Source of the DNA: CAYNEO01 sp964396245
Lineage (GTDB): Bacteria; Zixibacteria; MSB-5A5; GN15; FEB-12
Assembly (NCBI GenBank): GCA_964396245.1
Contig: CAYNEO010000022.1
Coordinates: forward strand, 1 to 55,371
Direction: 5' to 3'
Length of the DNA: 55,371 nt
Both the position numbers and the translations under genes were made by a program. Shown here piece by piece: positions 7,339 through 16,161 of this stretch; positions within the stretch are counted from its first letter, which is position 1; each line of letters begins with the position of its first letter. The notes under the pieces were generated by a model. That model saw nothing but the letters and a program-made list of their open reading frames with translations. It made no database searches and was not told the DNA's origin.

Positions 7339-7353
7339 GCAATATTCATTCCA
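7339..7353 (-). promoter_or_regulatory. sigma-54 (-24/-12) promoter of the second pilin
   Basis: On the minus strand TGGAATGAATATTGC fits TGG-N8-TTGC with exactly 10 nt between GG and GC. The predicted transcription start near 7327 gives a 38-nt leader. It lies directly downstream of the NtrC-type regulator gene. Confidence 0.65.
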
Positions 7354-7374
7354 GCAGGCTGTGCAAAATTCCGA

Positions 7375-8778
7375 CTACTGACCGCTGTCCTTTTTATTAC
7401 CACGTTTTGCACGCGGAGAAGGCAGGTCCTTGAGCTGGTACCGTTCGATTTTGCGGTACAGTGTCGAGGTGTCGATTCCCAGGATTCGCGCCGCCTCCGC
7501 CTTTTTGCCGTCAGTCTGGCTCATTACGAAGTGGATGTAGGCCTTCTCGATGGACTCCAGTGTCGGCGTCTGCGGCTCGGTTTCTGAGATAATCGCCTGC
7601 TCGCTTTGGCGCACCAGCCGTTCCGGGAAGTCTCCCGTTTCCAGCGTGTTGGTCCGGTTCAGAAGAATCGCCCGCTCGATCGTGTTCTCGAGTTCCCGGA
7701 CATTTCCCGGCCAGTGATACGACATCAGAAGTTCGAGCGCCTCTTTTGACATGCTCTTGCTGGCGACATTCAGCTTGGCGCAGTAGTGCGAGATGAAATA
7801 GTCGATCAATATCGGGATATCTTCCTGGCGGTCTCTCAGCGGCGGAATCATGATCGGGATCACGTTTAACCGGTAGAACAAATCCGCCCGGAACCGGTTG
7901 GCCTTGACATCGGCCTCGAGATCGGAATTGGTGGCCGCGATCAAACGGACATCGACCTCCGCCGGTTGTGTCCCGCCCACCGGCGTGATCTTGCGATCTT
8001 CCAGCACGCGCAGCAGCTTGACCTGAATCGCCGGCGACGTGTTGCCGACCTCGTCGAGAAAAAACGTCCCGCCGTTGGCGACCTGGAACAGGCCTTCCTT
8101 GTCCTTGATAGCGCCGGTGAACGATCCCTTCTTGTGACCGAACAGCTCCGATTCCAGCAGGTTTTCCGGCAATGCCCCGCAGTTGATCGTCACGAACGGT
8201 CCCTTCGACCGCACCGAGTGGTGATGAATCGCCCGCGCGATCAAATCCTTACCCGTGCCGGACTCTCCCCGGATGAGAACGGTGGAGTCAGATGAAGCTA
8301 CCCGTCGGGCGAGTTTCTTCAGCTGAACCACCGGCTCAGAGGTTCCGAGGAACTTATCGAAGGAGTTGTCGTTCTTGAGCTGCTGTTTTAGTGACGAATT
8401 TTCATTCATCAGTTGTCGGCGATTGATCGCCTTTTCGATGACCAGCTTGATCTCGTCGACCTTGAACGGCTTGGTGACGTAATCGGCCGCCCCCTGTTTC
8501 ATCGCTTCGATCGCCGTGTCCACCGACGCGAACGCGGTCATGACGATGATTTCCTGGTCCTGCTTGAACGTCTTGATCTGTTTGAGCACGTCGATACCCG
8601 ACATCTCGGGCATCATCAAATCGGCGATCACGAGGTCATAGTCCGCCTGCTTGAGACGCGAGACACCGTCCGGGCCGGATGTCGTCGTCTGCACCTCGTA
8701 GCCCTCCTTGGCCAGCATGATTTCCATAAAGTTGCACATCGAGTCTTCGTCGTCGATGACCAGAATCTTCGCGGGCAT
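7375..8778 (-). CDS. NtrC-family sigma-54 response regulator, probably PilR-like
   Basis: The product has 467 residues. It has a receiver domain (1-120) with phospho-acceptor Asp53 and Lys103, a sigma-54 AAA+ domain with Walker A GESGTGKD (171-178), a GSFTGA loop (218-223, Ala to Ser in the usual GAFTGA), Walker B LDEV (241-244) and the R-finger region RADLFYRLNV, then a Fis-type helix-turn-helix near the C-terminus (KAEAARILGIDTSTLYRKI). The start at 8778 has GGGAG at good spacing; an ATG four codons earlier overlaps that site. Because sigma-54 promoters precede the two adjacent pilin genes, it most likely activates them. The partner kinase (PilS-like) is not in the window. Confidence 0.9.
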   Translation of the reverse strand: MPAKILVIDDEDSMCNFMEIMLAKEGYEVQTTTSGPDGVSRLKQADYDLVIADLMMPEMSGIDVLKQIKTFKQDQEIIVMTAFASVDTAIEAMKQGAADYVTKPFKVDEIKLVIEKAINRRQLMNENSSLKQQLKNDNSFDKFLGTSEPVVQLKKLARRVASSDSTVLIRGESGTGKDLIARAIHHHSVRSKGPFVTINCGALPENLLESELFGHKKGSFTGAIKDKEGLFQVANGGTFFLDEVGNTSPAIQVKLLRVLEDRKITPVGGTQPAEVDVRLIAATNSDLEADVKANRFRADLFYRLNVIPIMIPPLRDRQEDIPILIDYFISHYCAKLNVASKSMSKEALELLMSYHWPGNVRELENTIERAILLNRTNTLETGDFPERLVRQSEQAIISETEPQTPTLESIEKAYIHFVMSQTDGKKAEAARILGIDTSTLYRKIERYQLKDLPSPRAKRGNKKDSGQ

Positions 8779-8990
8779 GTACTCTCCCAAAATCTAACAG
8801 ATCTTCCTGTTTACATTCTTACATTACCTGTTTTCGGCAGGCGGAAAAACACGTTCATAAGTGCCCGCTAATTTGTTCAACCTTTAGACTTGGATTCATC
8901 CTATACTTTCGGCGTTTTTTTGGTATCCGCTTCAGTGACAACGTCTGCCTTCGGTCGCCTGCCGACAGGGAAACCTTTGGATTTTTTCGG

Positions 8991-9019
8991 TTGTTTTTCA
9001 GGGGCGGATCGGTTAGAGT
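8991..9019 (+). promoter_or_regulatory. possible sigma-70-like promoter for the UroD-like gene
   Basis: TTGTTT-N17-TAGAGT lies 60 nt before the ATG at 9080. The match is weak. The rest of the 8791-9079 divergent region shows no other clear signal. Confidence 0.3.
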
Positions 9020-9079
9020 GATCCATCGGCGGAGAGGACGATTCCTCCGTCTAAACACCGTACTTCGAAAAAGAAAAAC

Positions 9080-10084
9080 ATGGCTAAAGACAAATACTCG
9101 CACCGCGAACGACTGGAAATGATTTTTGCCGGGGAGAAACCCGACCGGTGGGCGGCGTCCTTCTGGCGGCACTTCTTCCATATGGAGCATCACGCCGAGG
9201 GGACGGCCGACGCCATGCTCTGGTTTCAGAAACAGCTCGACTGGGATTTTATGAAGATCAATCCCCGCGCCGACTACCATGTCCAGGACTGGGGCGTCAA
9301 GATCGAATACTCCCACGATGAATTCAAAAAGCACCGCAAGGTCTCGTTCCCGATCAAGACCGCCGACGACTGGACCACCCTCAAGCCTCTCTCCCCGACC
9401 GCGCCTGTTCTCGCTGAGCACCTGAAGGTCGTGTCGATGATCCGTAACAAGAGCGATAAGGAACTGCCGCTATTAATGACCGTCTTCAGCCCGCTGTCAA
9501 TCGCCGGACGATTGGTCCCGAATCACCAGATGCTGGTCGATCACCTTCGCAGCGAACCGGAAAAGGTCGAACGCGGTCTCGACGCGATCACGCAGACATT
9601 CTCGGTTTACGCCAACGAGCTTCGTAACGCCGGCGCCGACGGCCTCTTTTTCGCCACCACCCACTGGGCGTCGTCGGATTTGATCACGTGGGAGGAATAC
9701 CAGCAGTTCGGCATCCCGTATGATCTCGAGGTCATCCGCGGCGCCGAAATCGACGCCATAAACCTCCTGCATATTTGCGACACCAACAACTTCCTCGAAC
9801 AACTGGCCGAGTACGATTACCAGGCCGCCATGTATAACTGGGACAGCCACAACCCGACCAACCTGCCTATCGACCGGGCCTATGACCTGCTTGGCGACCG
9901 GACTATCGTGGGCGGCGTTGACGACAAGGGCTGGCTGCTACATGGCGACGTCGATGAAGTCCGGCACCAGACAAAGGAAGTGCAGAAGAAACACGATATG
10001 TCGAGACTGATACTCGGCCCGGATTGCGCCATCGAACCGGAAGTACCCATGGAAAACCTGAAAGCCATTCGGGAGCGACTGTAA
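9080..10084 (+). CDS. UroD-superfamily protein, methyltransferase type (MtaA/CmuA-like)
   Basis: This 334-residue protein has the uroporphyrinogen decarboxylase fold signatures (GADGLFFATTHWASSDLITWEEYQQFGIPY; IVGGVDDKGWLLHGDVDEVR; LILGPDCAIEPEVPMENLKAI). It lacks the HemE N-terminal RQAGR substrate motif. It keeps His231-x-Cys233 and Cys316, the HxC...C pattern that binds zinc in corrinoid:thiol methyltransferases such as MtaA. It is therefore more likely to transfer methyl groups to a thiol than to decarboxylate uroporphyrinogen. No corrinoid protein gene is adjacent. Its stop codon overlaps the start of the GAF/fRMsr-like gene (TAATG), so the two are translated together. Confidence 0.75.
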   Translation: MAKDKYSHRERLEMIFAGEKPDRWAASFWRHFFHMEHHAEGTADAMLWFQKQLDWDFMKINPRADYHVQDWGVKIEYSHDEFKKHRKVSFPIKTADDWTTLKPLSPTAPVLAEHLKVVSMIRNKSDKELPLLMTVFSPLSIAGRLVPNHQMLVDHLRSEPEKVERGLDAITQTFSVYANELRNAGADGLFFATTHWASSDLITWEEYQQFGIPYDLEVIRGAEIDAINLLHICDTNNFLEQLAEYDYQAAMYNWDSHNPTNLPIDRAYDLLGDRTIVGGVDDKGWLLHGDVDEVRHQTKEVQKKHDMSRLILGPDCAIEPEVPMENLKAIRERL

Positions 10085-10551
10085 TGGACAACCACCGTCA
10101 ACAACTGGTAGACAACATTCGAATCGCGATTGCCTCGGAAAACGATCAAACGAAAATCCTGCAGCACGCCGTCGAATTGATCGACGCTTTCTCGGAAGAC
10201 TACGACTGGACCGGCTTTTATCTGCTCAACGGCGACACGCTCGAGGTCGGCCCGTATATCGGCCCCGAGACGCCACATAAACGAATTCCCCTCAATGAGG
10301 GCTTGTGCGGCGCGGCGGCGTCCGAGAAAAAGAGCATCGTCGTCGATGACGTCAACGCCGACCCGCGCTTTCTTGCCTGCAGCCTCACCACTCGCTCGGA
10401 GATCGTGGTGCCGCTGATGGATGGTGAAACTTGTCTGGGCGAAATCGATATCGATTCCAACAAGCCGTATTACTTCTCCGATGATGACCGCAAGATGCTC
10501 GAGGCTGTCGCGGAAGTCGTCGTTCAGCGCTTGAAAGAAACCCGGCAATAA
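10084..10551 (+). CDS. GAF-domain free-methionine-(R)-sulfoxide reductase-like protein
   Basis: The 155-residue GAF domain carries the fRMsr signature: GLCGAAASEKKSIVVDDV, then FLACSLTTRSEIVVPL, then ETCLGEIDIDS. Cys75 and Cys99 are 24 residues apart, like the resolving and catalytic cysteines of the E. coli enzyme, and a third Cys lies at 117. In the family this enzyme reduces free L-methionine-(R)-sulfoxide with thioredoxin in the cytosol. The start ATG overlaps the preceding stop (TAATG), so it is coupled to the UroD-like gene. The usual HIACD motif is FLACS here, so activity should be tested. Confidence 0.75.
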   Translation: MDNHRQQLVDNIRIAIASENDQTKILQHAVELIDAFSEDYDWTGFYLLNGDTLEVGPYIGPETPHKRIPLNEGLCGAAASEKKSIVVDDVNADPRFLACSLTTRSEIVVPLMDGETCLGEIDIDSNKPYYFSDDDRKMLEAVAEVVVQRLKETRQ

Positions 10552-10561
10552 GCAATAGAAA

Positions 10562-10585
10562 GGCCCTCCCATGCCAAGGAGGGCC
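10562..10585 (-). terminator. hairpin, possible terminator for the EamA gene
   Basis: A perfect 8-bp stem GGCCCTCC/GGAGGGCC with an 8-nt loop is followed on the minus strand by TTTCTATT. The T-tract is imperfect; the plus-strand side has none. It lies between the convergent fRMsr-like and EamA genes. Confidence 0.4.
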
Positions 10586-10692
10586 GGACACTCGGGGGTG
10601 AAGAGCGCCGCCAGCCCGGCAGCGTCTCCAGAGTAGTGACGCACAATCCTCGTATTTGTGCAGTAATCCTGAAAATAAATCGATAAATCGGC

Positions 10693-11592
10693 CTATTTTT
10701 CCGCCTGACGAAATCGTGAGCTCATGATCACACCGAATACGATCAAGGCGATACCGGCCAGTCCCAGCGGTCCGATCAATTCACCGAAAATGACATATCC
10801 GAAAAACAGCGCCAGGACAATCTGTAAGTAATTGTAATTACTCACGTTAGCCGCCTTTTCCAGTTGGTACGCCCGGGTCATGAGAATCTGCGCCGCCGTC
10901 ACCACCAACCCGATGCCGATCAGAATCAGCCACTCGATTAGATTAGGCGTGACCCAGTGAAATAAGGTGTAAGCGCCGATAATCGGCACTGTCACCAGCG
11001 GGAAATAGAACACGATCACAAGCGCGTGGTCGGAATCTTTTAGCAGTCGGATGACATTATAAGCCAGCCCGGCGAAAAACGCCGCCCCGATGCCGATCAT
11101 CAGGTCGGTAGGTGTCACTCTCTGGTCGAACCCCTTGATCATGATCACGCCCGCAAACGAAACGACAAAAAACAGCCACTGAATCGGCCGCGGTGGTTCT
11201 TTGACCATGAACGAGGCGATAATGATCGTGAATATCGGCGACAGGTGCAGGATAGTCACGGCGCTGGCCAGCGGCATGTTCTGGAGCGTGTAGAAAAACA
11301 TGGTCAGCGCCGCCGTTCCGGCCAGACCCCGCGCGAGCAACAGCGGTTTGTTGTTCCCCCATGGATTCAATCCCAGTTTGCGGATAAGCAGGTAACCGAC
11401 GATCAGGGATACCAGCGCGCGGAAGAAGACGATCTCGTGAGCCGGTATGCGGTTGAGATACTTCACGCCGATCTGCATCAGCGAAAAAAGCAGAACCGCG
11501 CCGAGGATTGATTTGACTCCCGGAGTCAGAAACGACGCCGTCGTGTTATCGGTCGTCCCGGTGGATTCATCGGTTGTCCGGCGTTCCTGCAT
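10693..11592 (-). CDS. EamA/DMT-family transporter
   Basis: About 299 residues with ten hydrophobic segments arranged as two repeats of five, the layout of EamA (drug/metabolite transporter) permeases. The stretch HEIVFFRALVSLIVGYLLI and the later VTAAQILMTRAYQLEKAANVSNYNYLQIVLALFFGYVIFGE are the typical conserved ends of the two halves. It should sit in the inner membrane and export a small metabolite; the substrate is unknown. The ATG at 11592 is chosen. A TTG at 11658, touching the ABC permease stop, would add 22 residues but they look non-native. No clear Shine-Dalgarno precedes either. Confidence 0.85.
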   Translation of the reverse strand: MQERRTTDESTGTTDNTTASFLTPGVKSILGAVLLFSLMQIGVKYLNRIPAHEIVFFRALVSLIVGYLLIRKLGLNPWGNNKPLLLARGLAGTAALTMFFYTLQNMPLASAVTILHLSPIFTIIIASFMVKEPPRPIQWLFFVVSFAGVIMIKGFDQRVTPTDLMIGIGAAFFAGLAYNVIRLLKDSDHALVIVFYFPLVTVPIIGAYTLFHWVTPNLIEWLILIGIGLVVTAAQILMTRAYQLEKAANVSNYNYLQIVLALFFGYVIFGELIGPLGLAGIALIVFGVIMSSRFRQAEK

Positions 11593-11654
11593 AGGCTTGA
11601 GTGTGAATAAGTTTGGAGATAAAGTCAAGCGGATACTGGAAATGCGCTGTGGGC

Positions 11655-13118
11655 TCAATCATTCCGTAGCGCCTGCACGGGATCGACCCGCGCGGCCCGC
11701 ACCGCCGGGTAGTATCCGGCAATCAGGCTGACAATCAGTCCGAACGAAAAGGCGATCAGGATCAGCCACCACGGCAGGGCAAACAGCTCGACATCGTGCA
11801 CACCTTCCTTTGCCATGATCGCCGCGGCAATCGCCGAGGCTATCCGGGAAATCATCCAGCCGATAAAAATACCGACAATCGCCCCGATCGAACCGATCGC
11901 TCCCGATTCCGCCAGGAACAGGTAGCGAATATCCCGGTCATCCGCCCCGAGCGATTTCAAGACGCCGATCTCCCGCCGGCGCTCCGTGATTGACATGACC
12001 ATCGTGTTGACAATTCCCAGCGACGCGGTGAACAGGGCGATAAAACCTATCACCCCGAGAATCAAATCGAAATAGAGGAAGAACTGCCGAATCTCATCAA
12101 ACTGCTCGGCAAAACTGAACGACCGAAATCCGAGCGCCTCGACCGAGTCCCTCACCGTCTTGGGCGATACCCGCGGGTCGAGATCCAGCGTTACTTTCGA
12201 AAACGTCTTCCCGCCCGATGCACCTTCGTCGAAAGACACCCTGCCACTGCTAAGCGCGGAGAATAAATCTGCCGGGTCGCCCGAAAATCCGCCCGGGTTG
12301 AACTCCAGCGCCGTCTGCACCGGGATAATGACCGACTCGGTGTTCACATGACGATCACGCGTTGTCTGTAGCACTCCCCCTATCACCAGCGTGTCCGACA
12401 CCGTTTTCAGGTCGTGCATGTAGCCGTCGATAAATCGTGATATCGCCGAGCCCAGCTCCGTACGAAACAGCTTGCGGGCATAATCCAGATCGCGGAGCGA
12501 GTCGAACCTGATTTCCCTGAACCGCGTTCGAAGATTGCCGTCTTTGTCAAGGAATACATTGACTATGCCGCTGTCGAGCGTTGCGAGCCTGGCCGAAATT
12601 ACAATCGGCTGACCAATAGCCGAATCAGCGTTCTCAATCCCGGCATCTTTCAAGAGATCCTGCGTGACGAGCACTTTCCGGGCGGAATCGGTCCTGAATG
12701 CTTCCCCCGCTGCCAGTTGCGAATACAACCTGGTGTCGGCCGCCTCAGCCGGAAGCGCCTGGGCATCGACCGCCAGTTGCGTATCTGCCAGCCCAACCGT
12801 CACCGAGAAGGCATCGAACGGATATGCCAGTCGTACCCCCGGTATCTGCGACAGTCTTTCCACCGCGGCTTCATCCAGAACCGCCATCGTATCGGGCCGT
12901 TCTCCCTCTTCCGTGCGCGGCGGATATACCTGCATCATGGTCAGCAGGCCAAGTTGATTGAACCGGTCGGTGACATACTGCTGATTGCCCGCACCGAACG
13001 AAAGCATCGCCACAAACGCCGCGATAGCTATTACGACGCCCGAGATAGTCAGGAACGACCGCAGTTTCATCCGCCAGAGATTACCGGCCGAGGTTGTGAC
13101 AAGATCGGCAAACGTCAT
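11655..13118 (-). CDS. ABC transporter permease, MacB/LolCE (FtsX) type
   Basis: The 487-residue protein has one N-terminal membrane helix (about 20-40), a large periplasmic MacB-like domain (about 45-365), and three C-terminal helices within the FtsX domain (FLYFDLILGVIGFIALFTASLGIVNTMVMSITERRREIGVLKSLGA, then two more). The ERRREIGVLKSLGA segment is the coupling motif of this family. Such systems use ATP to drive periplasmic mechanotransmission, exporting peptides, lipoproteins or drugs. It overlaps the ATPase gene by 4 nt (ATGA), so the pair forms one transporter. There is no adjacent membrane fusion protein, so it is not a full MacAB set. Confidence 0.88.
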   Translation of the reverse strand: MTFADLVTTSAGNLWRMKLRSFLTISGVVIAIAAFVAMLSFGAGNQQYVTDRFNQLGLLTMMQVYPPRTEEGERPDTMAVLDEAAVERLSQIPGVRLAYPFDAFSVTVGLADTQLAVDAQALPAEAADTRLYSQLAAGEAFRTDSARKVLVTQDLLKDAGIENADSAIGQPIVISARLATLDSGIVNVFLDKDGNLRTRFREIRFDSLRDLDYARKLFRTELGSAISRFIDGYMHDLKTVSDTLVIGGVLQTTRDRHVNTESVIIPVQTALEFNPGGFSGDPADLFSALSSGRVSFDEGASGGKTFSKVTLDLDPRVSPKTVRDSVEALGFRSFSFAEQFDEIRQFFLYFDLILGVIGFIALFTASLGIVNTMVMSITERRREIGVLKSLGADDRDIRYLFLAESGAIGSIGAIVGIFIGWMISRIASAIAAAIMAKEGVHDVELFALPWWLILIAFSFGLIVSLIAGYYPAVRAARVDPVQALRND

Positions 13119-13828
13119 GCTGTCACTCCCGCGTCTGTCCGCGGCGGCGTTCCGTCCACAATCCGGCCATAGTGCATTCGCACAATTCGATCAGTGCTTT
13201 TGCCCGCCAGTTCCAGATCGTGCGTGGCCATGATGATTGTCAGGCCTTTCGCATTCAGATTTTTCAGCAATGCGGCGATCTGATCAGTATTATCCTGGTC
13301 AAGATTCCCCGTCGGTTCATCGGCGAAGAGAATATCCGGCTCTTTCACCAGGGCCCGCGCAATCGCCACGCGTTGCTGTTCCCCGCCGGAAAGATCGGCC
13401 GGCCGATGGTCCAGCCTGTCCGCGAGCCCCAGCCGTTCAAGTATTTTCGCGGCACGGTCTTTTCGCTCCCGCCGGGGAACGTCGGTAAAAAACAGCGCTG
13501 TTTCCACGTTCTGAAGCGCACTCTGGTGCGAAATCAAATTGAACGATTGAAACACCATCCCCACCCGTCGAGCCCGGTATTCCGAGAGCTCACGACGCGA
13601 CAGCGAGCTCAAAGCCACGCCGTCAAATTCGATTCGACCGGATGTCGGCGTGTCCAATCCCGCAAGCAGATTCAAAATGGTAGATTTTCCCGACCCGGAT
13701 GCCCCCACCACACCCACAAACTCCCCTTTGTGAATATCGATGCTGACGTCATCCACGGCATGTACTTCCTGCGGTCCGCGACGATAATATCGACTCAAAT
13801 TAACTGTCTTGATGAATTCCGGATCCAC
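13115..13828 (-). CDS. ABC transporter ATP-binding protein, LolD/MacB type
   Basis: The 237-residue ATPase has Walker A GASGSGKST, the Q-loop VFQSFNLISHQSALQNVE, signature LSGGEQQRVAIARAL, Walker B ILFADEPTGNLD and the H-loop ATHD. The FADEPTGNLD form is typical of the LolD/MacB/FtsE subfamily that pairs with FtsX-type permeases. The start is a GTG at 13828 with AGGA upstream. It is the first gene of a two-gene unit with the permease, transcribed away from the mltF-like gene. Confidence 0.9.
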   Translation of the reverse strand: MDPEFIKTVNLSRYYRRGPQEVHAVDDVSIDIHKGEFVGVVGASGSGKSTILNLLAGLDTPTSGRIEFDGVALSSLSRRELSEYRARRVGMVFQSFNLISHQSALQNVETALFFTDVPRRERKDRAAKILERLGLADRLDHRPADLSGGEQQRVAIARALVKEPDILFADEPTGNLDQDNTDQIAALLKNLNAKGLTIIMATHDLELAGKSTDRIVRMHYGRIVDGTPPRTDAGVTA

Positions 13829-13943
13829 GGCGATTTCCTGTTGCTCCTGTGTACCTCAGATCATAACATAATCCATCCGCACTTCCCATAGATACGTATA
13901 AATTCAACGAAAGTTAACCGCAAACCAATATGCGAAATATGTC

Positions 13944-13972
13944 TTGCACATACGACATGACTCCCGTAGTTT
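13944..13972 (+). promoter_or_regulatory. sigma-70-like promoter of the mltF-like gene
   Basis: TTGCAC-N17-TAGTTT, with predicted transcription start near 13979. It is followed by a perfect 6-bp inverted repeat GAGGAA-TG-TTCCTC at 13981-13994. Confidence 0.55.
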
Positions 13973-13980
13973 TGTGTCCG

Positions 13981-13994
13981 GAGGAATGTTCCTC
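13981..13994 (+). promoter_or_regulatory. palindrome just after the mltF-like promoter
   Basis: GAGGAATGTTCCTC is a perfect inverted repeat starting at the predicted transcription start and ~42 nt before the ATG. It could be an operator or a short 5' leader hairpin; sequence alone does not decide. Confidence 0.3.
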
Positions 13995-14035
13995 TGTCTC
14001 GTTAACCCGAAAGCCTGTATGACTGACGGTGAAGT

Positions 14036-15460
14036 ATGCGTGCAATAAAGATCCTCGTACCGGCGACCCTCCTTTTCCTGACCGCTTCATGCCAGAAGGA
14101 TACCGCCGGGGAGGTCGGGGTCGACCTGCCGCAGATCAAGGAGCGGGGCGTACTCCGGGCAATCGTCACGAACTCCTCCACGAGCTACTTCATCTATCGC
14201 GGCCAGCCGATGGGTTTCGAGTACGAACTGCTGGAACGGCTGGCCAAACACCTCAATCTTCAGGTTGAACTCACCGTCGCCCGCAATCTCGACAGTCTCA
14301 ACGCCATGCTGCTTCAGGGCAAAGGCGATCTCGTCGCCCACGGCATGACAATCACCAAGAAACGCAAGGAACGCGTCGCCTTCACCGAGCCATACTGGAC
14401 AACCACGCAGGTACTGGTGCAGCGCAAGCCGGATAACTGGCGGCAAATGACGCTCGATAACATAGAGAAATCACTCATCCGCAACCCCCTCGACCTCATC
14501 GGCAAGAAAGTCTACGTGCGAAAAAAATCGTCGTACTACGACCGACTCCAGAACCTCTCCGAAGAAATGGGCGGCGATATCGATATTCAACTGGTATCGG
14601 GCGACCTCACCACCGAGGAGCTGATCAAAATGGTCGCGCGGGGAGAGATCGACTACACCGTTGCCGACCAGGACCTGGCCTACATCAACAAAACGTACGA
14701 CTCCGACCTCGATGTCAAGACGGTACTCAGTTCCCCTCAGCGTATCGCCTGGACCGTTCGGAAATCCTCTCCTGAACTCCTCGATGCAGTCAATGAATGG
14801 ATAACCGACCTGAAGAAAAACACCGACTACTACGTCATCTACAACAAGTACTTCAGAAACCGCAAAGCATTCCGGCGCCGCATCCACAGCGAGTTCTTTT
14901 CCAAAACCGGAAACGCGCTGTCGCCGTACGACAGTCTCATTCAGGTCCATGCCGACGATCTCGGGTGGGACTGGCGCTTCCTCGCCTCGATGATTTACCA
15001 GGAGTCACAATTCCGGCCGAATGCCAAATCCTGGGCGGGCGCCGAAGGCCTGATGCAGATTCTGCCGACCACGGCCGAGCATTACGGCGTCACCAATCTC
15101 AATGACCCTGATTCGAGCCTCGATGCCGGTACGGCCTATCTGGCGTATCTGCAGGAGTATTGGGAGATGATACCGGATTCCCTCCAGCGGATGAAATTCG
15201 TCCTGGCGTCGTACAATGTCGGTGAGAACCACGTGGCCGACGCCCGCCGGTTAGCGGAAAAATACGGAGGCGATGCCGACCGGTGGGATGACGGTGTTGA
15301 TGAGTATATACTCAAGGAATCCGACCCGGAATACTACAACGATCCGGTCGTGATTTACGGCTACTGCCGCGGGGAAGAACCGTATGACTATGTCAGGGAG
15401 ATATTCGAACGTTACGAGCACTACAAGAACATCATCAGTCTTCAACCCACGGAAATCTGA
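14036..15460 (+). CDS. MltF-like membrane-bound lytic murein transglycosylase
   Basis: The 474-residue lipoprotein (signal peptide ending LTASC, Cys19) has a solute-binding-protein family 3 domain (about 35-270: GVLRAIVTNSSTSYFIYRGQPMGFEYELLERLAKHL) followed by an SLT lysozyme-like domain (about 300-460). The catalytic Glu is Glu323 in MIYQESQF, and AGAEGLMQILPTTA and YNVG blocks are present. The order SBP3 then SLT is that of MltF, which cleaves peptidoglycan at the inner face of the outer membrane and is regulated by muropeptide binding. It is slightly shorter than the E. coli protein. It stands alone on the plus strand, convergent with phoU. Confidence 0.88.
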   Translation: MRAIKILVPATLLFLTASCQKDTAGEVGVDLPQIKERGVLRAIVTNSSTSYFIYRGQPMGFEYELLERLAKHLNLQVELTVARNLDSLNAMLLQGKGDLVAHGMTITKKRKERVAFTEPYWTTTQVLVQRKPDNWRQMTLDNIEKSLIRNPLDLIGKKVYVRKKSSYYDRLQNLSEEMGGDIDIQLVSGDLTTEELIKMVARGEIDYTVADQDLAYINKTYDSDLDVKTVLSSPQRIAWTVRKSSPELLDAVNEWITDLKKNTDYYVIYNKYFRNRKAFRRRIHSEFFSKTGNALSPYDSLIQVHADDLGWDWRFLASMIYQESQFRPNAKSWAGAEGLMQILPTTAEHYGVTNLNDPDSSLDAGTAYLAYLQEYWEMIPDSLQRMKFVLASYNVGENHVADARRLAEKYGGDADRWDDGVDEYILKESDPEYYNDPVVIYGYCRGEEPYDYVREIFERYEHYKNIISLQPTEI

Positions 15461-15477
15461 CCCGGTGCGCGGTCTGA

Positions 15478-16149
15478 TCAGAAGTGGGCAAGCCCTTCCC
15501 CCTGGTGACGGACAATTTCGCCGCTCTCCATATACATCACGTCTTCAGCAATATTGGTGGCGTGATCGCCGATCCTCTCGAGATTACGTGAAATCCCCAG
15601 CAAACTGATATAGTACTTGACCGCATCCGGGTTCTTCGCAATCTCCTCCTGGATGGCCGCATACGCGCCCCGGTGCCAGGCATCCATTTCGTCATCGGTT
15701 TTGCACACCTGGTCCGCCCGGCGCGAGTCAAGCTCCACCAGCGAGTCCACGCTCCCCTTCACCATCTCGATCGCCAGTTGCAGCATCCCATCCAGGTCGA
15801 ACGGCACGCGCAACGGTGGATACTGCACCAGCTCTCTCGTGCGTTCCGCGATATTGGTCGCCAGATCGCCAATTCGCTCGAGGTCATTGTTGATTTTCAG
15901 CACTGCAATGAGGAAGCGAAGATCGTAAGCTACCGGCTGATGAAGGGCAAGAATTTTCAGGCAATCCTCCTCTACCTCGACTTCCATCTGGTCAATGTCG
16001 TTGTCGCGCTCGATCACCTCTGAAGCGAGAATGGCGTCCCGCTCCGTGACCGACTTGACCGCTCCCTGGAGGTTTTCCTCCACCATCGCCGCCACGTGCA
16101 GCATCTTCTTCTTGAGCTTGTCTATTTCCCGCTGAAAATGTCTTGTCAT
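15478..16149 (-). CDS. phoU: phosphate-signalling protein PhoU
   Basis: The 223-residue product has the two three-helix PhoU repeats, each with the metal-binding E/DxxxD pattern (NNDLERIGDLATNIAERT and SRNLERIGDHATNIAEDV). PhoU links the Pst transporter to the PhoR kinase and represses the Pho response when phosphate is plentiful. An ATG at 16149 is chosen; a GTG at 16161 would add four residues. It is the last gene of the pst cluster, 12 nt after pstB, in the usual order. Confidence 0.95.
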   Translation of the reverse strand: MTRHFQREIDKLKKKMLHVAAMVEENLQGAVKSVTERDAILASEVIERDNDIDQMEVEVEEDCLKILALHQPVAYDLRFLIAVLKINNDLERIGDLATNIAERTRELVQYPPLRVPFDLDGMLQLAIEMVKGSVDSLVELDSRRADQVCKTDDEMDAWHRGAYAAIQEEIAKNPDAVKYYISLLGISRNLERIGDHATNIAEDVMYMESGEIVRHQGEGLAHF

Positions 16150-16161
16150 ATCGCTTCTCAC

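Noticed and set aside
8956..8970. 15-mer CGCCTGCCGACAGGG repeated at 24875-24889, both intergenic
   Set aside because: One shared 15-mer is expected about once or twice by chance in 55 kb; a genome-wide count would be needed.
9080..10084. Calling this gene hemE (uroporphyrinogen decarboxylase)
   Set aside because: The N-terminal RQAGR motif that binds the porphyrinogen is missing and a methyltransferase-type HxC...C zinc site is present.
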